Shown: piece after piece, positions 36,938 through 49,418 of the stretch
How the letters are laid out: each line of letters opens with the position of its first letter
How positions within the stretch are numbered: position 1 is the first letter of the stretch
NCBI GenBank assembly: GCA_947311845.1
Contig: CAMZMU010000020.1
Location: forward strand, 44,204,347 to 44,268,346
Length of the DNA: 64,000 nt
From: Poa pratensis
Taxonomy: Eukaryota; Streptophyta; Magnoliopsida; Poales; Poaceae
Direction of reading: 5' to 3'
The notes under the pieces: generated by a model
Seen by the model: the letters and a program-made list of their open reading frames with translations, nothing else
Told to the model about the DNA's origin: nothing
The model's database searches: none
Made by a program: the position numbers and the translations under genes

Positions 36938-39900
36938 CTAGGTCAGATCGTCCTCGGCATCAGAAAGTTGACCGTGGGCATCAGACAATTCACCGTTGGC
37001 ATCAGTCAATTCACCTTTGACCGCGTTCACCTCCTGGCGGGAGAATTCCCACAGCAGTTGTTCGATTCCCAGCTTCCTCAGCTCATGTATGCCTTGCTCA
37101 ACTGTAACAAAATGTATTTCAAGAGTGGGAAAAATGGAATGCAGATTGGAAGAAAATGTGTGGAGTTCAAGTTAACGACATCAACATGGATGGCGACCAC
37201 TTAATAGTTTCTGTATTCCAAACATTAGCTATTTGAATGTAAATTTTCCACAAAATAAACAGTTAACCTTCTACATGAAGAAAGTCTAACTTTAAGCTCT
37301 AAAGGTTCATTCTGCTGCAACTGTGCATCCCAATCAGCTCGTTGCAAGGCGAGTTTGAGTTATGATTTTAAGATAATGGGATGTGCACGGCAATTTGTAA
37401 ATTATGTATGGCCTGATTATGCAAAGTCATGTATTTCGCATTTCGAACAGCACAATTTGTGCCAGCCTGCATGTTTTGTGACAAATGAAACCAAACAAAA
37501 TCTTAAGTGGGCAATGTATAGCCAATAAAGCACATACCATCTACAGCATCATGTGAAGTTGGTTGCTGATCATGTCGATCAATCCACATCTGCAATCGTT
37601 CCTCCGCGATATCTTCCTCCACATTATGGGATTTAGCCCTTCTCCAGGAATAGATGAGCCAGGCCTGAGTAATACCGAAGTGAAGAGTCACTTCTATACG
37701 CAAAGTGAAGAGACACTTCTATACACAAAATAATAACAGAGGGAACACAAAAAAATGGAAGGTCAATAATCAATATTGCAACTAATTTTCTGGGTTCTTC
37801 TGGCTCCCCCACTTTTCAATCGAATGCCACCTGTACATTTGTTTCTCATCTTCCTCTTAAGCACCAGAAAAGGAAATTTGCATTCTGTATACTCTGGCTC
37901 ATGGTTTTTTTCTTGCAGATCAAATTGTAATCAGGATGCATGAAGAATGGGTTACTGTAACTAGCTGTTCTAAATCATTTTTTAGTACTTAATACCTTGG
38001 TTAATAAGCAAGAGCTAAGAGCTAAGAGTTAAAACAAACAAGCTATGGTGGTCAACAAGAACAGGGAGCACATGTAAATTTACTTAGAAGAAAATGGAAA
38101 CACAATGGAGATGTGAGACATGTTCATCTGAGATGGCTAGATGCTGCTTGCTCGACTTAACACCGAACCGCCCGAACTGTGTTGGAATAGGCTCTTGTTC
38201 TAGGCCGACTTCTGGAAATGAATCGGCCAGTATGCCGACTCGGTGAGTGTCCCGGGTCAAAGGAGTTCGCCCGACCCGAGTCTGTTCCGGGTCGTGACAG
38301 TAGTAGCCGACTTCTCCGGGAGTCGGCGGTCTGTCCAGGAGCCGGCAGGGTCTTTGTCCAGTAACGGGTGTCCTGGAATGGTGAGTCAGCATCAACGTCA
38401 GTACAGAGTAGGTAGATAGGACGTACTAGACGTCACCTGCAGTGTTCCAAGTCATGACGTCGCCAAGAGTGGCGGGAGTCGGATGTGACAGGAGAGTTGA
38501 CTTAGGTTGTACAAAAGAGAAAATTGAGGCAAACCAAAAATACTTTGGCACACACTCCCTTCCTTCTCTCCCGCAGCTCTCTCTTAGCCCATTCGGGACA
38601 ACAATTGGCATCAGAGCTTGAGTTCTTGAGAGCTCACCGGAGATGGGCGAGCAAAAGGCGCTCATGCCGGCGGAGGTGAAGGAGGCCGCAAGCTCGCTGG
38701 TAGTCAAGCGGGTGGTGCAGGAGTCCGGTGGTTTGTGGCCGCTGCTCACGCGCTCGAACTGCGGACTGGGCGCTCTTCATGCAGGTCAAGCTTTTGGCGC
38801 GCCGACTCTGGGATGTCGTCAAGGATGGCACGACGGAGCAGGAGACAGACCGAGCGGCGATGGAGTATCTATTGCTTGCCGTCCCACCGAAGACGATCTC
38901 CACCCTTGCTTCGAAGAAGTCGGCGAAGGAGGCGTGGGAGGCAGTGAAGACAATGCCGGTCGGAGTGACCCGTGTAGGCGACGACGTGGAAGAAGCAGCT
39001 CGAGGCCATCAGGTTCAACAACGGCGAGGACCGACGACTTCGCCATGCGCCCTCATGTCGTAGCTCGGTGTGCTCGGAGTCACAATCAACGATCCGAACA
39101 TCATTCGCAAGTTTTCTCCGTAGTCCCCTCGCAAGTCTTGCAGATAGCATGTTCCATCGAGACCTTGCTCGACCTCGACACTCTCTCCATCGAGGAACTC
39201 GTCGGCCATTGGGCACGGGACTGTCGCAAGAAGAAGCGCGAGGAGGAAGCTCACCTTGTGCGCGGCGAAGACGACAACGATGCACTGCTCACGATACAGG
39301 TGTGCAGAGTGGCGTCTGCCCCGCAGCTCCCTATGCCGACTCGACGACTTGAGTGGGGCACCTCGGAGGCGGCACCCTCGTCTCGACCGAGAGCAGAGTC
39401 AGCGACTCGACCAGTGGCAGAGTCAGAGGGAGAGTCGACTCCTCCGAAGGAAATCGCGCAGATCCAGTCTTCTAAAGGCCAACAGAGTCCCCGGCGAGTT
39501 CTGGGGTGAGGTAGTGTCGACGGCCGTGTTCATCTTCATCTTGAACAGGTCGCAAACCAACAGAGTGGACGGCAAGACACCGTTCGAGGTCTGCATGGCC
39601 GCAAGACGGACGTGAGCTACTTGCGCACGTTCGGATGCGTGGTGCACGTCAGAGACGCGACCTGGGCTGAAGAAGCTCAACGACCGGAGCAGGCCGATGA
39701 TCTTCGTGGGGTATCAACCCGGCACGAAGGGTTATCGGGCCTACGACCCAGCTACAAACCGCGTGTGCATCACACATGATGCCATGTTCGACGAGAGCGC
39801 GCGCTGGGACTAGAGTTTGCAGGATTCTCCTATGAACACCTTCCGAGCCGACTCCTTCACGGTCGAGCACATGGTGTTCGAACCGCAGGCGGCTCCAGGA

Positions 39901-42900
39901 GACGGGAGTGTGGGCCCTGGACCCGACTCGCCGTCATCACCGACTCCGACTTCGCCGGCTCCAGGAGCTGGGAGTGTCACCACCAGCCGGCTCCCGTCAA
40001 CACCGGAACCTGGGCTGCCACTGGCGTCGAGTTCGTCACACCGCCTTCGAGGTACGCAAGTACGCTCGATGCAAAAGACGACTCCGAGTTCGAGCACCAG
40101 TTCCGCACTTTGCATAACGTGCTCGACGCAGGTTTGGCCCTTCAGCCGGACGAGGAGCTCAACTTCCTCACCTCCGAAGAGCCCAGCTTGTTCGATGAGG
40201 CCAAGTCGGACGCCTGCTGGAGGCGTGCGGTGCAGGAGGAGCTAGAAGCCATCGAGTCCAACTCGACTTGGCGACTCGCCACCTTACCACCAGGTCATCG
40301 CGCGATTGGCCTGAAGTGGGTGTACAAGGTGAAGAAGGACGCACACGGCACGGTCCTTAAGCACAAGGCACGCCTCGTGGCGAAGGGCTATGTGCAGCGG
40401 CACGGGGTCGACTACGACGAGGTCTTCGCACCTGTGGCCCGACTTGAGTCAGTTCGGCTCCTACTAGCCTTGGCTGCAGGTTCGGGTTGGGACGTCCATC
40501 ACATGGACATCAAGTCTGCCTTCCTCAACGGCGAGTTGGAGGAAGAGGTGTACGTGTAGCAGCCAGCCGGCCTCGCTGCAAAGGGGAAGAGCATCTGGTG
40601 CTCCGAATCGACAAAGCGCTCTACGGCCTCAAGCAGGCGCCAAGGGCATGGAACACCAAGCTCGACGCATGCCTCGTCAAGCTCGGCTTCGCAAGGTGCG
40701 AGTCGGAAGTATGGCATGTACATGCGAGGAGCGACACCGACTTGACTTCTAGTCGGGGTCTACGTCGACGACTTGGTGATCACCGGCTCTGACTCGAGTG
40801 ACATCGACAGATTCAAGCTGGAGATGAAGAGCCTGTTCCAGATGTCCGACCTCGGACTGTTGAGCTACTACCTCGGCATCGAGGTTCGACAAGGACCCGC
40901 GGGATTGACATCTTGCAGGGTGCCTATGCCCACAAGCTGTTGGAGAAGGGAGGAATGGCCAGTCCAACCTGTGCCATCTTCCCATGGAACCGCGCTTCAA
41001 GCTGTCCAAGTGCAGCACAGTGCCCGCGAGGGATGCGACCGAGTTCCGGAGCATCGTCGGGAGCCTCAGGTAGTTGGTGCACACCAGGCTGGATCTCACC
41101 TTCGCAGTCGGGTTCGTGTCGCGCTTCATGGAGGCTCTGACTCAGGAGCACCTCGCGGCTATGAAGCACATCCTACGCTACAACGTCGGGACTCGGATGC
41201 AGGTACGGAAGGAGTTCAGGTGCACCACGCCTGGTCGGCTACAACGACAACGACCTGGTTGGGGAAGTCGACTCACGCAAGAGTATGTTTGGCACGCTGT
41301 TCTTCCTAGGGAGCAGCCCAAAGACCTGGCAGTCCTAGAATGAGAAGATCATGGCTCTCTCGAGCTGCGAGTCGGAGTACGTGGCTGCTGCCACGGCTGC
41401 TTGCCAGGGGATCTGGCTGGCTCGGTTGCTAGCCGAGTTCAGCAACGGCAAAGCCGAGCAGGTGATGCTCAAGGTCGACAACAAGTCGACAATCGCGCTC
41501 GCCAAGAATCCCGTCTTCCACGAGCGCTCGAAGCACATCGAGTTGAAGTATCACTTAATTCGGGACTGCGTGGAGGCGAAGAAGGTCGAGCTGGAGCTTG
41601 TGCCCACCGAACACCAACTCGCCGACATGCTGACCAAGCCACTTGGACGAGTCTGCCTGGCGGAGCTGCGCTCAAGCATCGGCATGGTGGAGGTTTCACC
41701 GGAACTCGAGCCGACGGAGTGATTGTTGGAATAGACTCGTGTTCTAGGCCGACTGCTGGAAAGGAGTCGGCCAGACTCGGGGAGTGTCCCGGGTCGAAGG
41801 AGTTCGCTCGACCGGAGTATTTTCCGGGTCGTGGCCGGCTTCTCTGGGAGTCAGCAGTCTGTCGTGGGTGTCCTGGAATGGTGTGTCAGCATCAGTACAA
41901 AGGAGGTAGATAGGACGTACTAGACGTCACCTACAGTGGTTCCATGAGTCATGACGTCTCGGATGTGAAGGAGAGTTGACTTAGGCTGTACAGGGTTGTC
42001 CCCCTATATAAGAAGGGCAATAGAGAAGAGAAAATTGAGGCAAACCAAAAACATTTTGGCACACACTCCCTTTCTTCTCTCCCTCAGCTCTCTCTTAGCC
42101 CGTTCAGGACAACAAACTGTTCACCTTTTAAAAAACTGAATGAGTACCAGGGTCATTCCACATTATTTGCTATGACTAGGGACCAATGAACTACTTGACC
42201 AACCATGCCAATCTGATTACATATCAATGGAATTGCTTTTACTGTAAAAGTGATGTTAAGCCAGGCAAATAAAAGAGTGTTGGATTAATTTACCCAACAA
42301 CGAAACTGTGATTAGCAGACCTTGAAATATTTAAATTTGTTCACTGGACCCTATTCCAGTCTATACTTTCAACCATGATGCAAGTTCGCAGCTTCGAAAA
42401 TGTCAATGGTAAGCCTCAAAAAAAAATGTCAATGGATGTCTGCGTGACTTTAAACTGGACGCACTTGTCATTCTCACAGGCAGGGGCATGTCGCACCCCC
42501 TCAAAAAATACATTTCGTTTTACGTACTAGTTTTTGCACTAATCTTCTTTGTACACAAGGTACACAAATGCTAAATTGACATATATTTGGAATCAACGCT
42601 CCAAACTAGTGAAGCACCACATCTATTCCCAGCTAAATGCGAAACCCGACAAGCCCAATGAGGATTTTTTTTTTAACCTTGGCACCCCCACCGATCAAGT
42701 CCTAGATCCGCCACAGATGACAGGTAGTGGAAACTTTGGAGGCGGCAATATATTTTGTACAAATTAATGGAAGAGTCCAGATTAAAAAAGCAGTTTTATA
42801 AACTTGGTCAAGTGAATCTAAAGAAGACGGGCTTGATTCAACTTCCTTAACTTAAGTGTCACCTATAAGCAAGTATTGTTATATGCAACTTCATTGTAAG

Positions 42901-45900
42901 AACATAAAAGCACTACCCATAAAAGAAAGGATCAGTCGTTTGATAAATAACCTAAAGAAATGGTTCTGTTACCTTAAACAACCTTGCTACACACAAGCAA
43001 ATCAGCACTGGACCAAATGACATGTTGATGATGGAGAAATATTAGGATTATTCTCACACAATCAATCAATTAAGTTTCTGTTAGAAAATTACACCACTTC
43101 TGAAAAATAATGCCTTATATTATCTTCTCCGAGGGGATATAATTCAAGAGATACCTGCTTGAACAATACATCTTCCTCTTCCTCCTTGCTTAGATCTGCA
43201 GAACCAGAATTAAGTTAGGCCCTGGTAAGAACTTTGTTAAAATTTCCCCATACAGAAAGAACAGCATTGCCATGTAGCTAATTATATGTAGACAGAAGGA
43301 AATAAAGATGATTGTACCAAAAGCTTCAGTGAATTTTTCATCACCAGATGATTTAATATCTGCAAATAAGAATAGACATGTGTTAGCCTCTCTGATGTGC
43401 AATGAAGGAATTAAGATAAAATAATGCATAACAATTTAAAAATGAAACCTCACTGTATCATTTTTGTAAAAATATTCTAAATTATTTCACTTAATACATA
43501 GTCAATAACAAATAAGAAAATCCACTGCAACTAAGAGACCTGGATCTGATATCTCCAGAACATTAGGACGACGTTGGGCAAGAGCAATAAGAACAGCATC
43601 CTCAACCTTATAATTAGGAACAACAATGTCAGAGTTCAGAACAGTGAACAAAATATAGGAATATCAGATTTCAATCAATCACCTTTAAAAGAGCAAGCTC
43701 TTTAAGTCCTTTATCAACAGCAAGCATTGTTTCTATGTTGCCTTCTCCTGCCGTGACAGTCAAATCATGAACAAGCATGTCTGTTTCTTCCGAACCAGTA
43801 CTCCCTGTTACGCAGTATAAAGGGAACAGTCAAATATTTAATACATATATATTTCTTCGAACAGTCAGAAGGTCGATAACTTGCCATTATGATAAGATCC
43901 ATTCTTAGCTCTCAGTCCAGCAGATGTCACATACTCAAGGGGAAGAGGAGCAAATGAAGACCAGTATTCATATTTTGACATAGAGATGTCTGGATAGATG
44001 CCTGGAGAATTACAAGAATCAACTTGGAACTTGCAGAAATAGATTGGCAAGTTAAAAATGGGAGTGAAGTTACTGTTTTCTGATGGGAGTTAAGAAACAT
44101 AAGAAAGAGAGCATAATTGTTTGAATACAACGAGGACAGGTACCATTTGAACACTCATATTTCAAGACCCCGAATGCCATGTGACCAGCATAGAGTTTTT
44201 AAATAAATAATTGCATAAATAATATATCTCCTTTTGAATCTTGGTCTTTATTCAGCAATATTTGGTAAGTCCCTAACAATGAATTACCATATTGAACTGC
44301 CAAGCCCCAGTAACGGGCAAGCCAACATCTTTTCATAACAACTTCTTCCTACACATCATGCACTTTAAATTAGCATTTTCACAAGAACATGGACCTCTCT
44401 GCCAGTTTGCATCTTTGGGTTAAAAGGCAAAGGAAACTAACCATTTCTTCTTTGCTTAAGATCATCCTGTGTGTCATTGTACGTAAAACTTTCGTTTCAG
44501 ATTCGGCTTCAACGAGTTTCTGCTCAGCCACTGCTGCCTTTTCGCTTGCAGACTAGAAGAGAGAATAACAATTGACCCCAGATTGAACTGATACTATTTT
44601 TGTTAGTAGGTTAGTACTTTACCTGGAGTTGTTGTTGGAGAGTGGTGATTTCCTCACTTTTATCATTCCTGGATATAAGTGCTTTCCTTATTTCTTGCTA
44701 TTTAAATTTCACGATAGCACATGTATCAATACATTGTTCATGCATAACATCCAGCAGGAAAACAGTAGCACTATGACCTAACAAAAAGAATGTATTTCTA
44801 TGCCAAAATTGAAGTACATGTACATTATATTAATCTAACGAATATTATCATGCCAGTTGGTCCACTGAAAACACGTTCTTGGTGCACTATTCATCACAGT
44901 TAGAGTATCGATGCCAACGTTATTTAATAATTTTCTATAAATACAAATGGTGTTGTAAGTAGAAAACATTTAACTAAGCAAAACAAAGACTGTACCTCCT
45001 TTCTCACTAGCATCTCCTCCCTCCTGCATTCAAGTCGGAAATCGTCAAAAATGTGGCAGCCAAGCTAACATGCAAGAGGACCCAATTATACTCATGGTTA
45101 CCTTTTCATAAGCTTAACTTCCATAGATAACCCATCACCAAGATTAGCAACCTGAACATATTTAAAAAAATGTGTGATAGACATAACATGTGATCGTCAT
45201 AATTAAATTATCTTACTTGCAAATATTAGTTTATTACTTCTCATAGACCCGATCATACGAAGGCAACTAACCAGTTACGCGACCAAAAGCACCCCTTGGT
45301 GAATACATACGAAGTTCTGTGTAATCTTGAAAAAGAAGAAACTAACCAATATTGGAAGACCATTGATGCTTCCATGCATCACTTAAACACTACTCTTATC
45401 CGTACTAGCACTATATAATTTTTTTCGAAGAGGAGGATAAACCTCCAGGCTCTGCAACTATATAATTAGATATTTACAGAATTATCGAATATCATCTTGT
45501 AGGGTCATGGTGCATACAAGAATTGCTATACAACTTACCTGTTTCTCAAGCTCCCTTGTCCGCGCTTCAGATTGTCTAAATTTCTCTTCTGCTAGTCCAA
45601 GCTAAATTTGAAAAATCGAGAGTATTACCACTAGTACCATATACAAGAGGAAGACAGTTACCCTTTACTTATTGCATTGAATTGATCACAACGCATGCAA
45701 AATCATAACACACCTTTTCCAAAAGATTCACATTCTCATCTTTCAGCATCTCAACCTGAAAAAGAAAAGAAACCGTAATCAGATGTCGCCTCATTCCAAT
45801 TAAGTTACTACGTTATCATTCATGAACATTTCATTATATAACAAATTTTTAAACGATAAAGTGTCAACTTATAATGTGAGCTGAAAACAACAAAGCTGAG

Positions 45901-48649
45901 GGCGAACCTCTTCTGTCAGTGTTGAACTGTCATGTGAATCTCTTGATCTTGTGGACTGCGCAAAAGTAGGATCTGGATAGATTGTCCTACAAAGTATTTT
46001 AATATAAAATTTAACAACTTTGATTACAGCAATATGTTGTCAATTTATATTTACAAGTATACTTCCTTAAAATTGGGTTACAGATGAATGATCTTGACAA
46101 ACATAGTGAAAATTATTCCAACAATAACAGCAATGTCAGAGTACTTTCAGTGAGGCCTGTTGTGTAACATTTCAAGTCAATAGAAGATATGCAGGGGGTG
46201 TGGTGCTTAGAACAATATATGGTCAACACACACAGTATGCTCATGCTGAAAACTTCAAAGATGCATCAACATATACTTTGCTAGTCAATTTGGTAGACAA
46301 GATGGTGGTATCAGATAATGTTTTTATACAGTGTCACATTGTACTGTTGTGCAAGGTTACTAGCATCAACACTGAAAATAAATTAGCAGAAATAATTGTA
46401 AACTACATACAAATTAGCTCGTTGACAGATAAAACATATAAATTTGCTCGTTTGTTTTCACCTGTGTCAAACCCATCAGAATAACCTATCTGCCATATTT
46501 TCATTTTGCCCATTCATGTCTAACAGAGATCGTGGGCAGATTAAGTTTTACGTAGCACTGAAAAATGTATCTCATTCACTGATATGTTAAGAATTCCATT
46601 CCAACTTATTTTGATATTTCAGAAGCCCAAGCGAATTTTTCATCTTACTAGGTGCTAGAACTGCAAGCCTCCACTATGGTCATACTTGTATATTCCACTG
46701 GCAAAAATTTCATAAATCATAGAAATCACCATGAATCACGTGAACAATATTGCCAATCTTTTTCAAAAACTAAAACCAAGAGCACCAACTCTGGACTTAG
46801 GTAGATACCAACTTGCGTATTAGACTGAACATCCATCCATGTACAAATGTTCAGATTTCCTGCTGTTTTGTTTGTTTGGTTAGACTAGCTTTTTTGATAG
46901 CCTAGTATATTTTGCTGTGATTTCTTTTGGCTGTTTGCCTGTTTCCTTTTCCGGTTGTAAGCATAGTCAATTTGATGGTTTTCTTCTAACTCAATATGAC
47001 ACTCAATCAGGTGTGTGTTCGAGGAGAAAAAATAGAAATTGCATTAGGCAAGTAACACTTATGTTTTGAGATCTGATGTTGCCAATACGGCACTATAATG
47101 CCAAGAAAATCAAATTAGCTCAAAAACATATTACCATACCTTCTTTCCCTAGGTGCCCCATTGGGCACCTCCACAGTTTGCAGAGGCCTCACATTAGCCC
47201 CAACAGGTGGTGCAAAACTGGACCTTCCTGCTGATTGTGGGCGGTTTGCTGCACCTGAGTCCACGCCGTTCCGACCTAACTAGGTAAACAAGGACAAATA
47301 TAATAAGCCGGCCATTTCATAGAACCGAAAACTGGAAAACACATCGTTCATCAGTTATGAACTTTTATAACCAGATTATCATGCACGTGCGTCAATAGTT
47401 CAATATTTCTCAAAGGAAATTGAAAGTCAAACAAACTTTGCTATTCGTTTACTTTTCACCATTCAGCATGAAGGACAACGAGCTTAGATTGTAGCAACAA
47501 AAAGCATCAAATGCAGCACCACCATGAAATTACTGTTATCCACAACCAAAAACATTAGGCAATGAATAACGATTTATCTCCCGAGCAATCCGTTACCTAA
47601 CCAGCACTTCAATTATATAATTGACTCGGTTGTTTTGTTTTATAAAGAAAATGAAAATGTGTTAGTTTCAGAACCAGCTGACGGAACAGAACAGAATTTA
47701 GCCTAATTTGAGCAAATTGGTTCATAGTAAATTCTAATACTTTCTAAGAAATTGCTTAGATTAACAAAAGAAAACTATCATCGTTAACATTACTTATGGC
47801 CGGTGAGTTGCTTCTGCTACGTCCTCCGGTGACTATTGCCTCCAGCGGCTTTGGCAACGCCACCGCCTCATCCGCTCCATCATCGCTCCCTTGGCTGCTA
47901 CGCCACCCGACACTCTCCACTTCGGCCTCCACCTCCACCGCCGGCTCTGCTACGATAGCATTCACAACGTCCTCCGTACTGCTCTCCCGCCTTGACCGTC
48001 GGCTCGATGGCCTCGCAGCCAGCACCTCCGCCTCCTGTGTAGCTTCCAAGCGCCTATTGGCGCTCGAACTCCGCCCTCCGCGCGCCAGCTGCTGCAGTGG
48101 CGTCTCCTCCTCTGCCGCCGATGCAACGACCGGTTTCACCTCGGCGACTTTCGCCGGAGGCGCGCTGACGCGGACGCTCTCCCTCCGCATGCTCCGCGGG
48201 TCTCTCAACCGCACCGGGGCCTCCACCTCTTCCTCCTCGACGCGTGGCGCACTAGCAGGTCGCGCCCTGCGAGCGCCGCCTTCCACGCCCGCGTCCGCGC
48301 CGCGCCGCGATCGCGCGTCGTCCACGTGGCCGATGTCCTCGGTTACGCTTCCCTCGCGCCGCAAGCGCGCGGGGACCTCGTCCCTTGCGCCCGCGCCACC
48401 CCGCCGCGGGGGCGAGCGCGACGGCGGGGCCGTCGGAGGCGTCTCGTTGCGGCGGTAGCGCTGGCGGTTGGGGAGTGGGGCTTCGAGGATGATGCTGAAC
48501 TCGCCGGCTGCGCCAGCGTGGGCGAGCATCGCCTCCTCCATGCGCGCCATCGCCTCCCGCGCCGCAGCTGCGCGCCGGGGGTCCGACGCCGCAACGGCAG
48601 GTCCTGGCCTCCGCGCGGGGGCGCGGCCGCCGCCCCGGGCCGCGTCCAT
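36938..48649 (-). CDS. SCD2: SCD2-like coiled-coil trafficking protein
   Basis: Seventeen exons on the minus strand: 48649-47794, 47275-47140, 45986-45908, 45755-45714, 45601-45539, 45151-45102, 45023-44996, 44697-44623, 44552-44442, 44348-44288, 44001-43885, 43804-43683, 43606-43540, 43359-43318, 43195-43155, 37664-37538 and 37101-36938. All phases agree and give 726 codons. Residues 1-285 are disordered (Arg/Ala/Pro, Ser-rich). A coiled coil spans about 355-480 ([20 protein letters not shown]). The conserved SCD2 core, 480-690, has [56 protein letters not shown] and [12 protein letters not shown]. In Arabidopsis, SCD2 acts with the DENN protein SCD1 in clathrin-associated and exocytic trafficking, including cytokinesis. 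The N-terminal exon differs from classical SCD2; exon 52696-53070 could replace it. The C-terminus has three GELSDAH-like heptads. Expressed function is inferred from the intact frame. Confidence 0.85.
36953..37015 (-). repeat. Three 21-bp coding repeats at the SCD2-like C-terminus
   Basis: Units 36995-37015, 36974-36994 and 36953-36973 encode [14 protein letters not shown] and GQLSDAE, four residues before the stop. Tandem 21-bp duplication added an acidic tail after the conserved core. Confidence 0.85.
38180..38605 (+). repeat. Copia 5' LTR
   Basis: 426 bp. Compared with the 3' LTR it lacks about 38 bp containing the TATA box (after GACTTAGGTTGTAC, near 38510) and has an extra stretch near 38225-38245 and 38330-38360. 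Confidence 0.9.
38608..38619 (+). promoter_or_regulatory. Copia primer-binding site
   Basis: TGGCATCAGAGC, one base from the canonical initiator-tRNA complement TGGTATCAGAGC, two bases inside the 5' LTR. Confidence 0.8.
38643..41722 (+). pseudogene. Copia polyprotein remnant (Gag, integrase, reverse transcriptase, RNase H)
   Basis: Gag starts at 38643 ([20 protein letters not shown]). A frame change leads to [20 protein letters not shown], a UBN2-type Gag block. A zinc-knuckle remainder, [15 protein letters not shown], lies near 39210. Integrase C-terminal words follow: [20 protein letters not shown] and [20 protein letters not shown], near 39530-39730. The best piece is reverse transcriptase (40110-40559), with [38 protein letters not shown] and [20 protein letters not shown], then a stop. 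Other pieces give [20 protein letters not shown] (including the YVDD active-site motif, about 40760). RNase H (41351-41722) has [20 protein letters not shown] and [20 protein letters not shown]. Multiple stops make it dead. Confidence 0.9.
41724..42114 (+). repeat. Copia 3' LTR
   Basis: 391 bp, with TATATAAG near 42004 and the same start and end words as the 5' LTR. Confidence 0.9.
43805..43884 (-). other. GC-AG intron of the SCD2-like gene
   Basis: An 80-bp intron with donor G|GCAAGT and acceptor ACAG. Splicing at GC joins AAT-G to GG-AGT and keeps the frame (HNGSTGSEE). The nearest GT, four bases downstream, would shift the frame into a stop within fourteen codons. Confidence 0.8.
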
Positions 48650-48838
48650 TGGCGTTGGTTTGGTCGATGCTGAAGCTTTGACCTTAGTTTGACTTTTCCT
48701 CTTCCGTGTGCCTGGCGCTTGGGTCGGAGCGGAAGGCAAGGTTGGAATTTTGCAGCAAGGCGTGCGTCCAATTGCACTTGATCACCTGTTCTTTATTTTT
48801 CAACAATGTAGGAGGAACTGGATCAGTGTAGGCACGTA
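48650..48838 (-). promoter_or_regulatory. Proximal upstream region of the SCD2-like short-exon start
   Basis: About 190 bp between the ATG at 48649 and the Stowaway MITE. It has no clear TATA box. The frame stays open upstream to 48739 but without another ATG. If 48649 is a real start, the transcription start lies here or within the MITE. Confidence 0.3.
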
Positions 48839-48937
48839 CTCCCTCCGTTCTAAAAAGGATGACTTCCATTTGTGTGCATGTGAACGTATCTAGACATGTA
48901 ACACAAATGGAAGTCATCCTTTTTAGAACGGAGGGAG
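48839..48937. mobile_element. Stowaway MITE (TSD TA)
   Basis: 99 bp with nearly perfect inverted halves starting CTCCCTCCGTTCTAAAAAGG, flanked by TA on both sides (48837-48838 and 48938-48939). These are the diagnostic Stowaway/Mariner ends and dinucleotide target. It sits about 190 bp upstream of the SCD2-like ATG and may affect the promoter. Confidence 0.92.
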
Positions 48938-49418
48938 TACATGTTAATACGACGACCTTCTCTGTGTATTTCCATCAAGAATTGGTCAAATGAGATTTTT
49001 GGATTCTTCCTACAACTCTCGGAAGGATTTCTTCTCTTTGAGATGAGCTACATTTCAACGTGATACATCAAGTACGTAATACCAGTAAACCAAAATGGGG
49101 AAAGGCTTAGGCTCTGCTTGGTCGGGCTTATTCCAACTTTTTTTTGTCTTTGACTCATAAGCCAAAACATTAAAATAGGAATTTTTGGTTTTTAACATGG
49201 ATAATGTTGCATGATGGTATAACTAAAAAGGCAAAACCATTTGGTTACTTTTATCATGTATCAATGCAAGTTTTTTAGTGCGTTTTTATGGGCATTTTGC
49301 TGATGTAGCATACTAGTTAATGAAGAGAGTATTGATATTTTAGCGCCCAATCAAACCTTTTTTCATAGGAATTTAATGATGTTTTTTTACATAAAAAGTA
49401 GTCGTCCAGCTCTATATT
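48938..49418. other. Gene-free stretch
   Basis: AT-rich. A segment GGCTTATTCCAACTTTTTTT to AGCCAAAACATTAAAA near 49128-49170 looks MITE-like, but no TIR or TSD could be paired. Confidence 0.3.

Larger units (their letters stand above)
38180..42114 (+). mobile_element. Decayed Copia retrotransposon in an SCD2-like intron (TSD AACTG)
   Basis: AACTG occurs at 38175-38179 and 42115-42119. LTRs are 38180-38605 (426 bp) and 41724-42114 (391 bp), starting TGTTGGAATAG and ending GACAACA. A primer-binding site (TGGCATCAGAGC) is at 38608-38619. Orientation is opposite to the host gene. The internal region encodes pieces of Gag, integrase, reverse transcriptase and RNase H in Copia order, with stops and frameshifts, and much of protease/integrase is deleted. 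The 3' LTR has a TATA segment (CCCCCTATATAAGAAGGG, near 42002) that is deleted from the 5' LTR, so the upstream promoter is lost. Confidence 0.93.
37665..43154 (-). other. 5.5-kb intron of the SCD2-like gene
   Basis: The largest intron, bounded by a donor CAG|GTATCT at 43154 and an acceptor CTCAG at 37665. About 3.9 kb of it is the Copia element 38180-42114. The rest is AT-rich and without frames. Confidence 0.8.

Noticed and set aside
47796..48458. 220-codon plus frame in the SCD2-like first exon
   Set aside because: Antisense shadow of a Ser/Arg/Ala-rich exon. The minus frame joins the conserved exons in phase.
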